This document shows, one piece after another, positions 17,584-25,898 of a DNA stretch of 64,000 nt. Location of the stretch: assembly GCF_031846485.1 (NCBI RefSeq), contig NZ_JAVRHQ010000001.1, positions 62,001 to 126,000 on the forward strand, written 5' to 3'. Numbering within the stretch: the stretch's first letter is position 1; every line of letters starts with the position of its first letter. A model generated the notes under the pieces. That model ran no database searches. It was given only the letters and a program-made list of their open reading frames with translations, and was not told where the DNA came from. Position numbers and translations under genes: made by a program. This DNA is from Autumnicola tepida. GTDB taxonomy: Bacteria > Bacteroidota > Bacteroidia > Flavobacteriales > Flavobacteriaceae.

Positions 17584-18052
17584 GGCGCCAAACTTCAAAA
17601 GTTATGGCTGTGACAAATACTATCCAAATTAAATAAGGCAACATTAAAGCAGTTGCAGTGCCACTAATAAATCTAAACCATTTAATGGTGATAAGCACAA
17701 GTACCAGCAGGATTAAAATATCCAGCAGAGCCCAGAAAGGCCGGTGCAGGCCAAAAAATAAAATGGACCAGAAAGCACTTAGGAGCAGCTGGAACCCGAA
17801 GTGGTAGAGGGCTACTTTTACCCATTTATGGTAAAATCCTTTATGCCATACAAGCCCGGCCGCAATTCCGGTAACGATATACATGATAAGCCAAAAAGGC
17901 GCAAAGGTCCATTGGGGTGGATTAAACCATGGTTTTTGAAGTTCAGGATACCATTCGTAAATTCCGGCCTCGGTGGCGATGCCGGACAAGAAGCCGAAAA
18001 GCAGGCAAACAGTTACGGCAATAGTGCTGCGTATTAGTAACTTATGGCTCAT
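17570..18052 (-). CDS. TspO/MBR family protein
   Basis: Five-helix membrane protein of the tryptophan-rich sensory protein / peripheral benzodiazepine receptor family, which binds porphyrins. Signature text is WYPELQKPWFNPPQWTFAPFW, WLIMYIVTGIAAGLVW, FGFQLLLSAFWSILFFGLHRPFWALLDI and WFRFISGTATALMLPYLIWI. The 160-residue length is typical. Transcribed away from the mevalonate operon and convergent with the HI0933 gene. Confidence 0.93.
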   Translation of the reverse strand: MSHKLLIRSTIAVTVCLLFGFLSGIATEAGIYEWYPELQKPWFNPPQWTFAPFWLIMYIVTGIAAGLVWHKGFYHKWVKVALYHFGFQLLLSAFWSILFFGLHRPFWALLDILILLVLVLITIKWFRFISGTATALMLPYLIWIVFVTAITFEVWRLNFL

Positions 18053-18124
18053 CCCGGTTGGTTTTCCTTACTAAAATAGAAATTTATTTGAATTTTTCCC
18101 TTACAATTCAAAATCATAAAAGTT

Positions 18125-18132
18125 TACCTTTG
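18125..18132 (+). promoter_or_regulatory. putative -7 box of the mevalonate operon promoter
   Basis: TACCTTTG is an exact TAnnTTTG box, 14 bp before the mvaD start codon. The matching -33 TTTG is not seen at the right distance (TTAC is found instead), so the call rests on the -7 box and its position. Confidence 0.5.
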
Positions 18133-18146
18133 TTAAAATTTTTGAG

Positions 18147-19229
18147 ATGAACGTAGAGGAGTTTATTCCGGGAAAATATTCAGAAGCAGTCGAAAAAGGA
18201 AGCGTTAAATGGCAATCTCCCAGTAATATAGCCCTGGTGAAATACTGGGGAAAAAAACCAGAGCAGATTCCCGCAAATCCATCGGTAAGTTTTACACTTA
18301 GCAATTGCAAAACAATTACCAGGGTGGATTTCATCAAAAAGAAGACCCGGGACAAATTCGAATTTGAGGTTTTTTTTGAAGGCGAAAAAAAAGATGATTT
18401 TAAACCTAAGATCAGCACTTTTTTTAAGCGTATCGAAAGCTATTGTCCTTTTCTTAAAGAATATTCTTTTAAAATTTATTCTGAAAACACCTTCCCGCAT
18501 AGTAGCGGCATCGCTTCTTCGGCCAGTGGAATGAGCGCGTTGGCATTATGCATCATGAGCATTGAAAAGCAATTAAATCCTTCCCTCTCTGCTGAATTTT
18601 TTAAGAAAAAAGCATCTTTTTTATCCAGGTTAGGGTCCGGTAGTGCCTGCCGGAGCATAGAAGGAGAACTTGTGGTTTGGGGGGAACATGAGGAAATTAA
18701 GGGCAGCAGTGAACTTTTTGGAGTATCGTATCCCGATGAGGTGCATGAAAATTTCAGAAATTACCAGGATACTATATTACTTGTAGATAAGGGGAAAAAG
18801 GAGGTGAGCAGTAGTGTTGGCCATGATTTAATGCACGGCCATCCTTTTGCTGAAGCAAGGTTTAAACAGGCGGGGGCAAATTTGGCAAATTTGATACCTG
18901 TTTTTGCGGAAGGAAATTTGGAGAAATTTATGGAAATTGTAGAAAACGAGGCACTCTCCCTTCATGCCATGATGATGAGCAGCAGGCCTTATTTTATCCT
19001 GATGAAACCAAACACCCTGGAAATCATCAATAAAATTTGGAAGTTTAGAAGGCAATCACAGCTTCCGGTATGTTTTACTTTAGATGCCGGCGCCAATGTG
19101 CATGTGCTATACCCTGAAAAAAATAAAACCGAAATTTTTGAATTCATTAAGAATGAGTTAGTTGCCAGTTGTGAAAATGGGCAGTATATTTGCGACCAGT
19201 TGGGAAGCGGGGCTAAAGAAATTAAGTGA
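18147..19229 (+). CDS. mvaD: diphosphomevalonate decarboxylase
   Basis: GHMP-fold enzyme converting mevalonate 5-diphosphate to isopentenyl diphosphate with ATP. Landmarks are WQSPSNIALVKYWGKKPEQIPANPSVSFTL at the N-terminus, the phosphate-binding HSSGIASSASGMSALAL (about residues 117-133) and GSGSACRSIEGELVVWGE. C-terminal text includes FTLDAGANVHVLYP. Length of 360 fits Bacteroidota enzymes. First gene of an operon that continues with DUF4160, DUF2442, mevalonate kinase and a UbiA prenyltransferase; it overlaps the DUF4160 start by 1 bp. Confidence 0.93.
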   Translation: MNVEEFIPGKYSEAVEKGSVKWQSPSNIALVKYWGKKPEQIPANPSVSFTLSNCKTITRVDFIKKKTRDKFEFEVFFEGEKKDDFKPKISTFFKRIESYCPFLKEYSFKIYSENTFPHSSGIASSASGMSALALCIMSIEKQLNPSLSAEFFKKKASFLSRLGSGSACRSIEGELVVWGEHEEIKGSSELFGVSYPDEVHENFRNYQDTILLVDKGKKEVSSSVGHDLMHGHPFAEARFKQAGANLANLIPVFAEGNLEKFMEIVENEALSLHAMMMSSRPYFILMKPNTLEIINKIWKFRRQSQLPVCFTLDAGANVHVLYPEKNKTEIFEFIKNELVASCENGQYICDQLGSGAKEIK

Positions 19230-19462
19230 TGCCCACAGTTCTTAGACAAAATGGGTTCAGGTTTTTCTTTTATTCGAATGAACATCTGCCTGAGCACATT
19301 CATTTTGAAGGAAAGGGAGGAGAAGGAAAAATTGAATTAAATTCGTTAATTTTGGTTTATTCATTTAATCTGAAAAAGAAGGATTTAAAGTTAATTTTGA
19401 ATATTGTAGAGGAACAGCGTTTCTTTTTTTTGAAAAGGTGGAATGAATTTTATGAAAGATGA
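19229..19462 (+). CDS. DUF4160 protein (putative toxin-antitoxin partner)
   Basis: Small DUF4160-family protein of 77 residues: MPTVLRQNGFRFFFYSNEHLPEHIHFEGKGGEGKIEL carries the typical 'P.....GFRF.F.S.E....HIHV' text. DUF4160 genes are usually paired with DUF2442, as here with a 4-bp overlap, and the pair has been proposed to be toxin-antitoxin-like; that role is not shown. The start at 19229 overlaps the mvaD stop. The gene sits inside a biosynthetic operon rather than alone, which is odd for an addiction module. Confidence 0.82.
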   Translation: MPTVLRQNGFRFFFYSNEHLPEHIHFEGKGGEGKIELNSLILVYSFNLKKKDLKLILNIVEEQRFFFLKRWNEFYER

Positions 19463-19722
19463 GCAAAATCGCAGACTTAAATATTAAAGTTCAACGGGTT
19501 TTCTTTAGGGAAAATAAAATTTTCTTTGCTTTAGAAGATGGTCGCGAGATTGGAGCCCCGCTTGATTGGTACCCCAATTTAGAGAAAGCAACAGATTCTC
19601 AACGATACAATTTTTCCATCTCGCCAGGGGGCTATGGTGTCCATTGGGAAGAACTTGACGAAGACCTTTCTGCTATTGGAATGCTTAGCCTTGGGGAAGA
19701 ATCTAAAAAACAAATTAAATGA
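19459..19722 (+). CDS. DUF2442 protein
   Basis: DUF2442-family protein of 87 residues. Typical text is VFFRENKIFFALEDGREIGAPLDWYPNLEKATDSQRYNF, followed by GGYGVHWEELDEDLSAIGML, the usual 'G.GIHWP.LDEDLS...LL' ending. It overlaps the DUF4160 gene upstream and the mevalonate kinase gene downstream by 4 bp each, so the pair is translationally locked into the mevalonate operon. Proposed antitoxin or DNA-binding partner of DUF4160 by genomic pairing only. Confidence 0.85.
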   Translation: MSKIADLNIKVQRVFFRENKIFFALEDGREIGAPLDWYPNLEKATDSQRYNFSISPGGYGVHWEELDEDLSAIGMLSLGEESKKQIK

Positions 19723-20657
19723 AAGGACCTTTATTTTATTCGAAAATTCTTCTTTTTGGGGAATATGGGATCATCAAAGATTCCAAAGGTTTATCGATAC
19801 CCTACAACTTTTATAACGGGGCTTTAAAAGTTTCCGGGAATCCTTCTGAAGAAGCCAAAAAGTCCAATGTTAATCTGCGGCTTTTTGCAGAACATTTAAA
19901 GCAACTGGAGGAAAAGGACCCAAACCTTGTACATTTTGACCTGGAAAGCCTTAATGCAGATATTGACAGGGGTATGTATTTTGATTCCAGTATTCCGCAG
20001 GGTTATGGAGTGGGCAGTAGTGGCGCCCTTGTTGCGGCTATTTATGATAAATATGCCACCAACAAAATTACGGTTCTTGAAAATCTTACACGGGATAAAT
20101 TACTGAAGCTAAAGAAGATTTTTGGAGAAATGGAATCCTTCTTTCACGGGAAATCTTCAGGCCTGGATCCGCTTAATTCCTATTTAAGCATTCCTATCCT
20201 GATAAATTCAAAAGATAATATAGAGCCTGCCGGAATTCCTTCCCAGACGGAAAAAGGAACAGGTGCGGTCTTTCTTCTGGACAGTGGGATTACCGGGGAA
20301 ACCGGACCCATGGTGAGCATCTTTATGGAAAATATGAAACAGGAGCCTTTCAGGAAAATGCTTAAGGATCAGTTCGTAAAACATACCGATGCCTGCGTGG
20401 ACGACTTTTTAAAAGGGGATGTAAAGTCTCTTTTTAAAAATGTAAAAAGCCTGTCCCATGTGGTATTAGATAACTTTAAACCTATGATCCCGGCTAAATT
20501 CCATAAAATCTGGAAACACGGTATAGATACGAATGATTATTACCTCAAACTTTGCGGTTCTGGTGGTGGCGGTTATATTCTTGGTTTCACAGAAGATATA
20601 GAAAAGGCTAAAAAAGCGCTTAAAGGTTACAATTTAGAGGTAGTATATAACTTCTAG
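19719..20657 (+). CDS. mevalonate kinase-type GHMP kinase
   Basis: GHMP kinase of the Bacteroidota mevalonate kinase group. The N-terminal FYSKILLFGEYGIIKDSKGLSIPY matches the 'SKILLFGEY' opening, the ATP-phosphate loop is PQGYGVGSSGALVAAIYDKY (about residues 90-110), and the C-terminal LCGSGGGGYILGFTED is the third GHMP motif. At 312 residues it is normal. Adjacent mvaD supports assignment to the mevalonate pathway. No phosphomevalonate kinase gene is in the window. The UbiA gene starts 15 bp downstream. Confidence 0.88.
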   Translation: MKGPLFYSKILLFGEYGIIKDSKGLSIPYNFYNGALKVSGNPSEEAKKSNVNLRLFAEHLKQLEEKDPNLVHFDLESLNADIDRGMYFDSSIPQGYGVGSSGALVAAIYDKYATNKITVLENLTRDKLLKLKKIFGEMESFFHGKSSGLDPLNSYLSIPILINSKDNIEPAGIPSQTEKGTGAVFLLDSGITGETGPMVSIFMENMKQEPFRKMLKDQFVKHTDACVDDFLKGDVKSLFKNVKSLSHVVLDNFKPMIPAKFHKIWKHGIDTNDYYLKLCGSGGGGYILGFTEDIEKAKKALKGYNLEVVYNF

Positions 20658-20672
20658 AACTACAGTAAATTC

Positions 20673-21578
20673 ATGGCCGCCTTAATGAACAAACGCTTTT
20701 TGCTTAAGTTGCTGAGTTTGTTTTCTGTGGTACGCGGTTATAATATTCTTATTGTAATAATTGCCCAGTATTTAACTTCTGCCTTTATACTTGCGCACGA
20801 ATTGCCTTTGCGGGATATACTTTTTGATGATAACCTCTTTTTTCTGATCCTTTCCACTGCAACAGTGATCGCTTCCGGCTACATTATTAATAATTTCTAC
20901 GACAGCGAAAAGGATCTTATCAACAGGCCCAAAAAAACAATGCTGGACCGGGTGGTGAGCCAGCGTACCAAGCTTTCAGTTTATTTTATCCTGAATTTTG
21001 CCGCCATTTTCTTTGCAAGTTATGTGTCCTTTAGGGCGGTGGTATTTTTTTCGCTTTATATTTTCGTGATCTGGTTTTACTCCCACCGGCTAAAAAAAAT
21101 ACTTTTTCTTGGGAATCTGGTGGCTTCGATTTTAACCATTGGTCCTTTTTTCGCTATTTTCATCTACTATAAAAACTTCGAAACTGTAATTTTTATCCAT
21201 GCCACGTTTTTGTATTTAATGATTGTGATGCGGGAGCTGGTAAAAGACCTTGAAAATATGCAGGGAGACCTGGTACAGAATTACCGCACTATTCCCCTGG
21301 TTTATGGAGAGAAGTGGAGCAAATTTTTTCTCTCTGTACTTGCAGTGCTTGCCGTGGTGCCGCTTATGCTGCTTAGCACACGCTTTGAAATTGGCTATAT
21401 GGATTATTATTTTTTCGCATCGCTTGGATTGCTGGTGTTTTTCCTGCTTTTCCTCTATTTCAGCAGGGCAAAATGGCAATACCTCGTGTTGCACAATATC
21501 TTAAAATTAATCATCGTGGCTGGGGTTTTCAGCATCCTGCTTATCGATCCCGATGAGGTGCTCAACCGGGTGTTTTAA
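20673..21578 (+). CDS. UbiA-family prenyltransferase (geranylgeranylglycerol-phosphate geranylgeranyltransferase-like)
   Basis: Membrane prenyltransferase with about nine helices. The first Asp-rich motif is NNFYDSEKDLINRP (residues 73-86) and the second is RELVKDLENMQGD, which bind the isoprenyl diphosphate through Mg. In Flavobacteriia genes like this, next to mevalonate genes, are often named geranylgeranylglycerol-phosphate geranylgeranyltransferase; the true acceptor is uncertain. The start could also be the second ATG at 20685. It ends the mevalonate operon, linking isoprenoid supply to its use. Confidence 0.82.
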   Translation: MAALMNKRFLLKLLSLFSVVRGYNILIVIIAQYLTSAFILAHELPLRDILFDDNLFFLILSTATVIASGYIINNFYDSEKDLINRPKKTMLDRVVSQRTKLSVYFILNFAAIFFASYVSFRAVVFFSLYIFVIWFYSHRLKKILFLGNLVASILTIGPFFAIFIYYKNFETVIFIHATFLYLMIVMRELVKDLENMQGDLVQNYRTIPLVYGEKWSKFFLSVLAVLAVVPLMLLSTRFEIGYMDYYFFASLGLLVFFLLFLYFSRAKWQYLVLHNILKLIIVAGVFSILLIDPDEVLNRVF

Positions 21579-21758
21579 TCCGTTTTAATTTCTTCGGAAG
21601 AAACCTTCGGCATTAATCAGCTACAGAAATTTTCATTTTGATTAATTTTGAAGTCCGCAACCGAAGATTATAATACTGCTTCTTCTTTCAGAAATTTGTA
21701 GTCACTTTGAAGCGCACAGGTTCCGGAGCAAAGAAAATTTTAAAGAAATTAAATATAA

Positions 21759-22235
21759 ATGAAGAACAACCATGAGCATTACCTGAAGCATGCCATCGCG
21801 CTTGCTGAAAAAGGAATGGATGAAGGCGCCGGCGGTCCGTTTGGCGCTGTAATAGTAAAAGATGATGAAATTATAGCTGAAGCTTACAACAAGGTAACTT
21901 CCACTAACGATCCTACCGCTCATGCTGAAGTGGTGGCCATTAGAAAAGCCTGTGAAAAACTGCAGGATTTTCAGCTGGATGACTGTATTTTATATACTTC
22001 CTGTGAGCCCTGCCCAATGTGTCTGGGAGCAATCTACTGGGCGCGGCCAAAAGAAGTGTACTACGCTTTAGACCGCGATGATGCTGCCGAAATTGGCTTT
22101 GATGATCAGTTTATTTATGATGAAATTGAGAAAGACATGGGCGATCGAAGGATAAAATTTGTAAAATTGGCAAGGGAAGAAGGTTTGCCTGTTTTTCAAA
22201 AATGGCAAAAAAAGAACAACCGGATAGAATATTAA
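21759..22235 (+). CDS. nucleoside deaminase (guanine deaminase-like)
   Basis: Cytidine-deaminase-fold Zn enzyme. The active site is TAHAEVVAI (His55 ligand, Glu57 proton shuttle) and SCEPCPMCLGA (Cys85 and Cys88 ligands). The C-terminal sequence, with ALDRDDAAEIGFDDQFIYDEIEKDMGDR and ending NNRIEY, resembles GuaD-type guanine deaminases rather than the tRNA adenosine deaminase TadA. At 158 residues it matches GuaD. Product would be xanthine, but I see no functional link with the neighbours. Confidence 0.85.
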   Translation: MKNNHEHYLKHAIALAEKGMDEGAGGPFGAVIVKDDEIIAEAYNKVTSTNDPTAHAEVVAIRKACEKLQDFQLDDCILYTSCEPCPMCLGAIYWARPKEVYYALDRDDAAEIGFDDQFIYDEIEKDMGDRRIKFVKLAREEGLPVFQKWQKKNNRIEY

Positions 22236-22325
22236 AGTTATGGATGAAAGCTTCCTGGGGCAGTATTTATTTCCAGGCCTCAGGAAATCTTTCTCCAAAT
22301 CTTACCCAACTCACAATCTAACCAG

Positions 22326-22333
22326 TATCTTTG
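22326..22333 (+). promoter_or_regulatory. putative -7 box for the pseudouridine synthase gene
   Basis: TATCTTTG, an exact TAnnTTTG box, lies 14 bp before the ATG at 22348. No good -33 TTTG is found at N19. The box lies inside the frame that would be used by the upstream ATG at 22240, which argues for the 22348 start. Confidence 0.5.
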
Positions 22334-22347
22334 CAAAAAATATCAGT

Positions 22348-23196
22348 ATGAGCAGAAACGACAATTCTTCAAGAGGCAAAATGAGCGGAAGACAAGGCGG
22401 CGAACGTAAAAAGTCCTATGCCCGTGGGAACGCGCCTATCCGTAAAAAGGAGGATTTAAAAACTCAGCCAAAGAAAGATCCCGATGCAGGTGGAATACGC
22501 CTTAATAAATACATTGCCAATGCGGGAATTTGTTCGAGAAGGGATGCCGATATTTTTATTTCAGCCGGAAACGTTACCGTAAATGGTAAAACCGTGACAG
22601 AAATGGGCTATAAGGTACAGCTTAATGATGATGTGAAGTTTGACGGCCGCAGTATAAGCCCTGACAAACCCGAATATTTTCTGCTAAACAAGCCTAAAGG
22701 TTTTTATACTACCGGGAGTGTGGAAAAAGGTGGCCGCACCGTAATGGATATTATGAGCAGGGCTTCAAAATCAAAACTTGATCCGGTGGGCAAGCTCGAT
22801 ACGCAGGCTACCGGCCTTTTGCTCTTTACCAACGATGGGGCACTTGCCAAAAGCCTGGCAAAGCCAAAGAATGGAATTCGCCAGATCTACCATGTAGAAC
22901 TAAATAAAAGCCTCTCCCAGGAAGACCTGGAGAAGATTCGTGAAGGCCTCTATATTGAAAAAAGCAAACTTACCGTACAGGACATCAGTTATGTTACCGA
23001 CAGGCCAAAGAACGAAATTGGGCTGGAAATTAAAAGTATAAAACCTCACATCGTGCAGAAGCTTTTTAAAAGCCTGGGCTACGAAGTGGTGAAACTAGAT
23101 CGTGTGGTTTATGGTGGGCTCACTAAAAAGGATTTGCCCCGCGGGCGTTTTCGTGTACTTACAAAACAGGAAATTATCAACCTGCGGAATCTCTAA
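22348..23196 (+). CDS. RsuA/RluB-family RNA pseudouridine synthase
   Basis: Pseudouridine synthase with a basic, Gly/Arg/Lys-rich N-terminal tail (about 45 residues), an S4 RNA-binding domain (IRLNKYIANAGICSRRDADIFISAGNVTVNG) and the catalytic domain with PVGKLDTQATGLLLFTNDG, where the Asp is the nucleophile. C-terminal VVKLDRVVYGGL is also family-typical. It probably modifies 23S rRNA (RluB type), but RsuA or RluF cannot be excluded. The start at 22348 is preferred to 22240 because a -7 promoter box lies between them and the residues before it do not look conserved. Confidence 0.88.
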   Translation: MSRNDNSSRGKMSGRQGGERKKSYARGNAPIRKKEDLKTQPKKDPDAGGIRLNKYIANAGICSRRDADIFISAGNVTVNGKTVTEMGYKVQLNDDVKFDGRSISPDKPEYFLLNKPKGFYTTGSVEKGGRTVMDIMSRASKSKLDPVGKLDTQATGLLLFTNDGALAKSLAKPKNGIRQIYHVELNKSLSQEDLEKIREGLYIEKSKLTVQDISYVTDRPKNEIGLEIKSIKPHIVQKLFKSLGYEVVKLDRVVYGGLTKKDLPRGRFRVLTKQEIINLRNL

Positions 23197-23562
23197 GCTC
23201 TAAAAATACTAAAGGCCCCTGCCGCAGGACCTCGCGTTAAGACCTTAATCTTTACTTCAAAAAAATCTATTCTGAAAAAGTTTTCAGGATGAAGTATGAG
23301 AATATTTTTTTATACATTTACAGCAGTTTTATGATCTAAATCAATTAAAGATTAAAACTGTAGATGACAAAGTTTTTTAAAGAGTGAAAAGCTCTTTCCC
23401 ATCCAGATTAAATACGTTCAGCGTACTTGGATCGCATTACTTAAAAAGCGGTAAAAGCTTGCTGAACCCTCACAAAGCCTTTCTTAACAATAATTTACCA
23501 ATCATATTTTTTGGTACAATAAATTAATGCCTAATTTTTACTCTTTAAATTAAAATAATCAA
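23197..23562. other. intergenic region with several small hairpins
   Basis: 366 bp between the pseudouridine synthase gene and speA. It contains CAGTTTT (23324-23330) pairing with AAAACTG (23354-23360), a second small stem AAAGAG/CTCTTT near 23379-23397, and CCTGC-C-GCAGG near 23219-23230. No T-rich terminator tail, tRNA or coding frame was recognised. It could be the speA leader or hold a small RNA; nothing specific is shown. Confidence 0.4.
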
Positions 23563-24966
23563 TTGAATACCAAGTACAGAGATCTTATAGACCAGACGTA
23601 TTATTTTCCGCAGGAAGAATTCAAACTTGAAGAGAATGGCCTGCATTTCCATAATATAGATTTGATGAATCTTGTTGAAAAATACGGTGCACCGCTAAAG
23701 TTTACCTATTTGCCCAAGATTTCTGAAAATATTAACCGCGCGAAAAAATGGTTCCAGGACGCTATTGAAAAACATGATTATCCGGGAAGGTACAATTACT
23801 GTTATTGTACAAAAAGTTCCCATTTTGAGCATGTACTTAATGAGGCCCTAAAAAATAATATCCATATTGAAACCTCTTCTGCTTTTGATATTAATATTGT
23901 TGAGAAATTAAAAGCCTCAGGGAAAATTAATGATGACACCTATGTGATCTGTAACGGGTTTAAAAGGGACCAGTATATTGCTAATATTTCCCGGCTGCTG
24001 AATGAAGGTCATAAAAACTGTATTCCAATAATTGATAATTATGAGGAAATAGACCTGTTGGGGGAAAATATTGAAGAAGATTTTGAAGTTGGAATCCGTA
24101 TTGCTTCTGAAGAAGAGCCGAAATTTGAATTCTATACCTCCCGGCTTGGAATTGGTTATAAGGACATTGTGCCTTTTTATAACCAAAAAATCAAGAATAA
24201 CGACAGGGTGAACTTAAGAATGCTTCATTTTTTTATCAATACCGGGATTCGCGATACGGCATACTATTGGAACGAGCTTAACAAGTGTCTGAAGGTTTAT
24301 ATCAACCTTAAAAAGATTTGTCCAAGTCTGGACAGTCTCAATATCGGTGGAGGTTTTCCTATTAAAAACTCCCTCGCTTTTGAGTATGACTATGCTTACA
24401 TGGTAGATGAAATTATAAACCAGATCACCCTTGCCTGTGCGGAAGCAGATGTGGACGTACCGCATATTTTTACAGAATTCGGGAGTTTTACCGTAGGCGA
24501 AAGCGGTGGGGCCATCTATGAGATTCTTTATCAGAAGCAGCAGAACGACCGTGAAAAATGGAACATGATCAATTCATCCTTTATCACCACTTTGCCGGAT
24601 ACCTGGGCCATTAGCAAAAAATTCGTGATGCTTGCCGTAAACCGGTGGAATGATGAATATGAGAGAGTGCTGCTGGGGGGGCTAACCTGCGATAGTGACG
24701 ATTATTATAATTCTGAACAAAATACCAATGCCATTTATCTTCCGAAGTACAAAAGGGATAAACCGCTTTATATAGGCTTCTTTAACACGGGCGCTTACCA
24801 GGAAACCATAGGCGGCTTTGGCGGGTTACAGCATTGTCTTATTCCGCAGCCAAAACATGTGCTTATAGACAAGGATGAAAATGGCAATTTGACCACAGAA
24901 TTATTCAGTGAGCAGCAAAATGTAGAAGAAATGCTGAATATACTTGGTTATGGTTCAGGCAACTAA
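23563..24966 (+). CDS. speA: biosynthetic arginine decarboxylase
   Basis: Fold-III PLP decarboxylase converting arginine to agmatine. The PLP lysine is Lys84 in NYCYCTKSSHFEHVL, the phosphate-binding glycine loop is SLNIGGGFPIKN, and the catalytic Cys-Asp region is GGLTCDSDDYYN. The 467-residue form is shorter than E. coli SpeA and is the type found in Flavobacteriia. The start is a TTG at 23563, giving MNTKYRDLIDQTYYFPQEEF; no in-frame ATG lies close upstream. It is followed 56 bp later by agmatinase, which uses its product. Confidence 0.92.
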   Translation: MNTKYRDLIDQTYYFPQEEFKLEENGLHFHNIDLMNLVEKYGAPLKFTYLPKISENINRAKKWFQDAIEKHDYPGRYNYCYCTKSSHFEHVLNEALKNNIHIETSSAFDINIVEKLKASGKINDDTYVICNGFKRDQYIANISRLLNEGHKNCIPIIDNYEEIDLLGENIEEDFEVGIRIASEEEPKFEFYTSRLGIGYKDIVPFYNQKIKNNDRVNLRMLHFFINTGIRDTAYYWNELNKCLKVYINLKKICPSLDSLNIGGGFPIKNSLAFEYDYAYMVDEIINQITLACAEADVDVPHIFTEFGSFTVGESGGAIYEILYQKQQNDREKWNMINSSFITTLPDTWAISKKFVMLAVNRWNDEYERVLLGGLTCDSDDYYNSEQNTNAIYLPKYKRDKPLYIGFFNTGAYQETIGGFGGLQHCLIPQPKHVLIDKDENGNLTTELFSEQQNVEEMLNILGYGSGN

Positions 24967-25022
24967 AAAATTTATAACTTTAGTTCTTATAAAATTCAGT
25001 TTAAAACATTCAACAACTAACA

Positions 25023-25898
25023 ATGAGCAAAAAGAATTACGCAGGGATACCAGATAAATATGCCCGTATAGACGATGCAAAGGTGGTATTGATTCCTGTT
25101 CCTTACGATGGGACCAGCACGTGGCAGAAAGGAGCAGACAAGGGACCTGATGCATTTTTGGAAGCTTCAGAAAACATGGAGCTTTATGATATTGAAACCC
25201 GCAGCGAGGTTTATAAAAAGGGAGTTTACCTGGCCCCCCCGGTTACTGAAAACTCTTCGCCTGAAAAGATGGTGGAAGCGGTTTACAAAACCACCAAGAA
25301 CTATATTAAGCAGGAAAAGTTTGTAACCCTTTTTGGCGGCGAGCATTCTCTTTCTATAGGCTCCATTCGTGCTTTTAATGAGTCTTTTGAAGACCTTACA
25401 GTGGTGCAGCTGGACGCACATGCAGATCTGCGGCCGGAATATGAGGGCAGTAAATGCAGCCACGCCTGCGCACTACATGAAGCCAGTAAAAACACTAACC
25501 TGGTGCAGGTGGGAATCCGTTCTATGGATATTTCTGAAAAGGATCATATGGATGAAAATCAGGTTTATTTTGCTGATGATCTTTATGAAGACTGGCAGGA
25601 AGACGCTATTGGGCAAATGACGCCTAACGTTTTTATTACCATAGACCTGGATGCTTTTGATCCTTCCATACTGCCTTCAACAGGAACACCAGAGCCGGGA
25701 GGCTTGTTCTGGTATGAAACCCTGGAATTCCTGAAACTGATGTTCAAAAAGAAAAATGTGGTAGGTTTTGACATTGTGGAACTTTGCCCAAATGAAAAAG
25801 AAAAATCATCAGATTTTCTTGCGGCCAAGCTTTACTATAAAATGCTGAGCTACAAATTCAAATATTTAAATTATAACGAAGACGACGAAGATGAGTAA
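25023..25898 (+). CDS. speB: agmatinase
   Basis: Arginase-family di-manganese enzyme hydrolysing agmatine to putrescine and urea. All metal ligands are present: FGGEHSLSIG (His), QLDAHADL (Asp, His, Asp) and ITIDLDAFDPSILPSTGTPEPGG (Asp, Asp). At 291 residues it is normal. The C-terminus is acidic (NYNEDDEDE). It overlaps the deoxyhypusine synthase-like gene by 8 bp. With speA it forms the arginine-agmatine-putrescine route. It also serves as an intact comparison for the degenerate arginase-fold protein at 54123-55283. Confidence 0.94.
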   Translation: MSKKNYAGIPDKYARIDDAKVVLIPVPYDGTSTWQKGADKGPDAFLEASENMELYDIETRSEVYKKGVYLAPPVTENSSPEKMVEAVYKTTKNYIKQEKFVTLFGGEHSLSIGSIRAFNESFEDLTVVQLDAHADLRPEYEGSKCSHACALHEASKNTNLVQVGIRSMDISEKDHMDENQVYFADDLYEDWQEDAIGQMTPNVFITIDLDAFDPSILPSTGTPEPGGLFWYETLEFLKLMFKKKNVVGFDIVELCPNEKEKSSDFLAAKLYYKMLSYKFKYLNYNEDDEDE

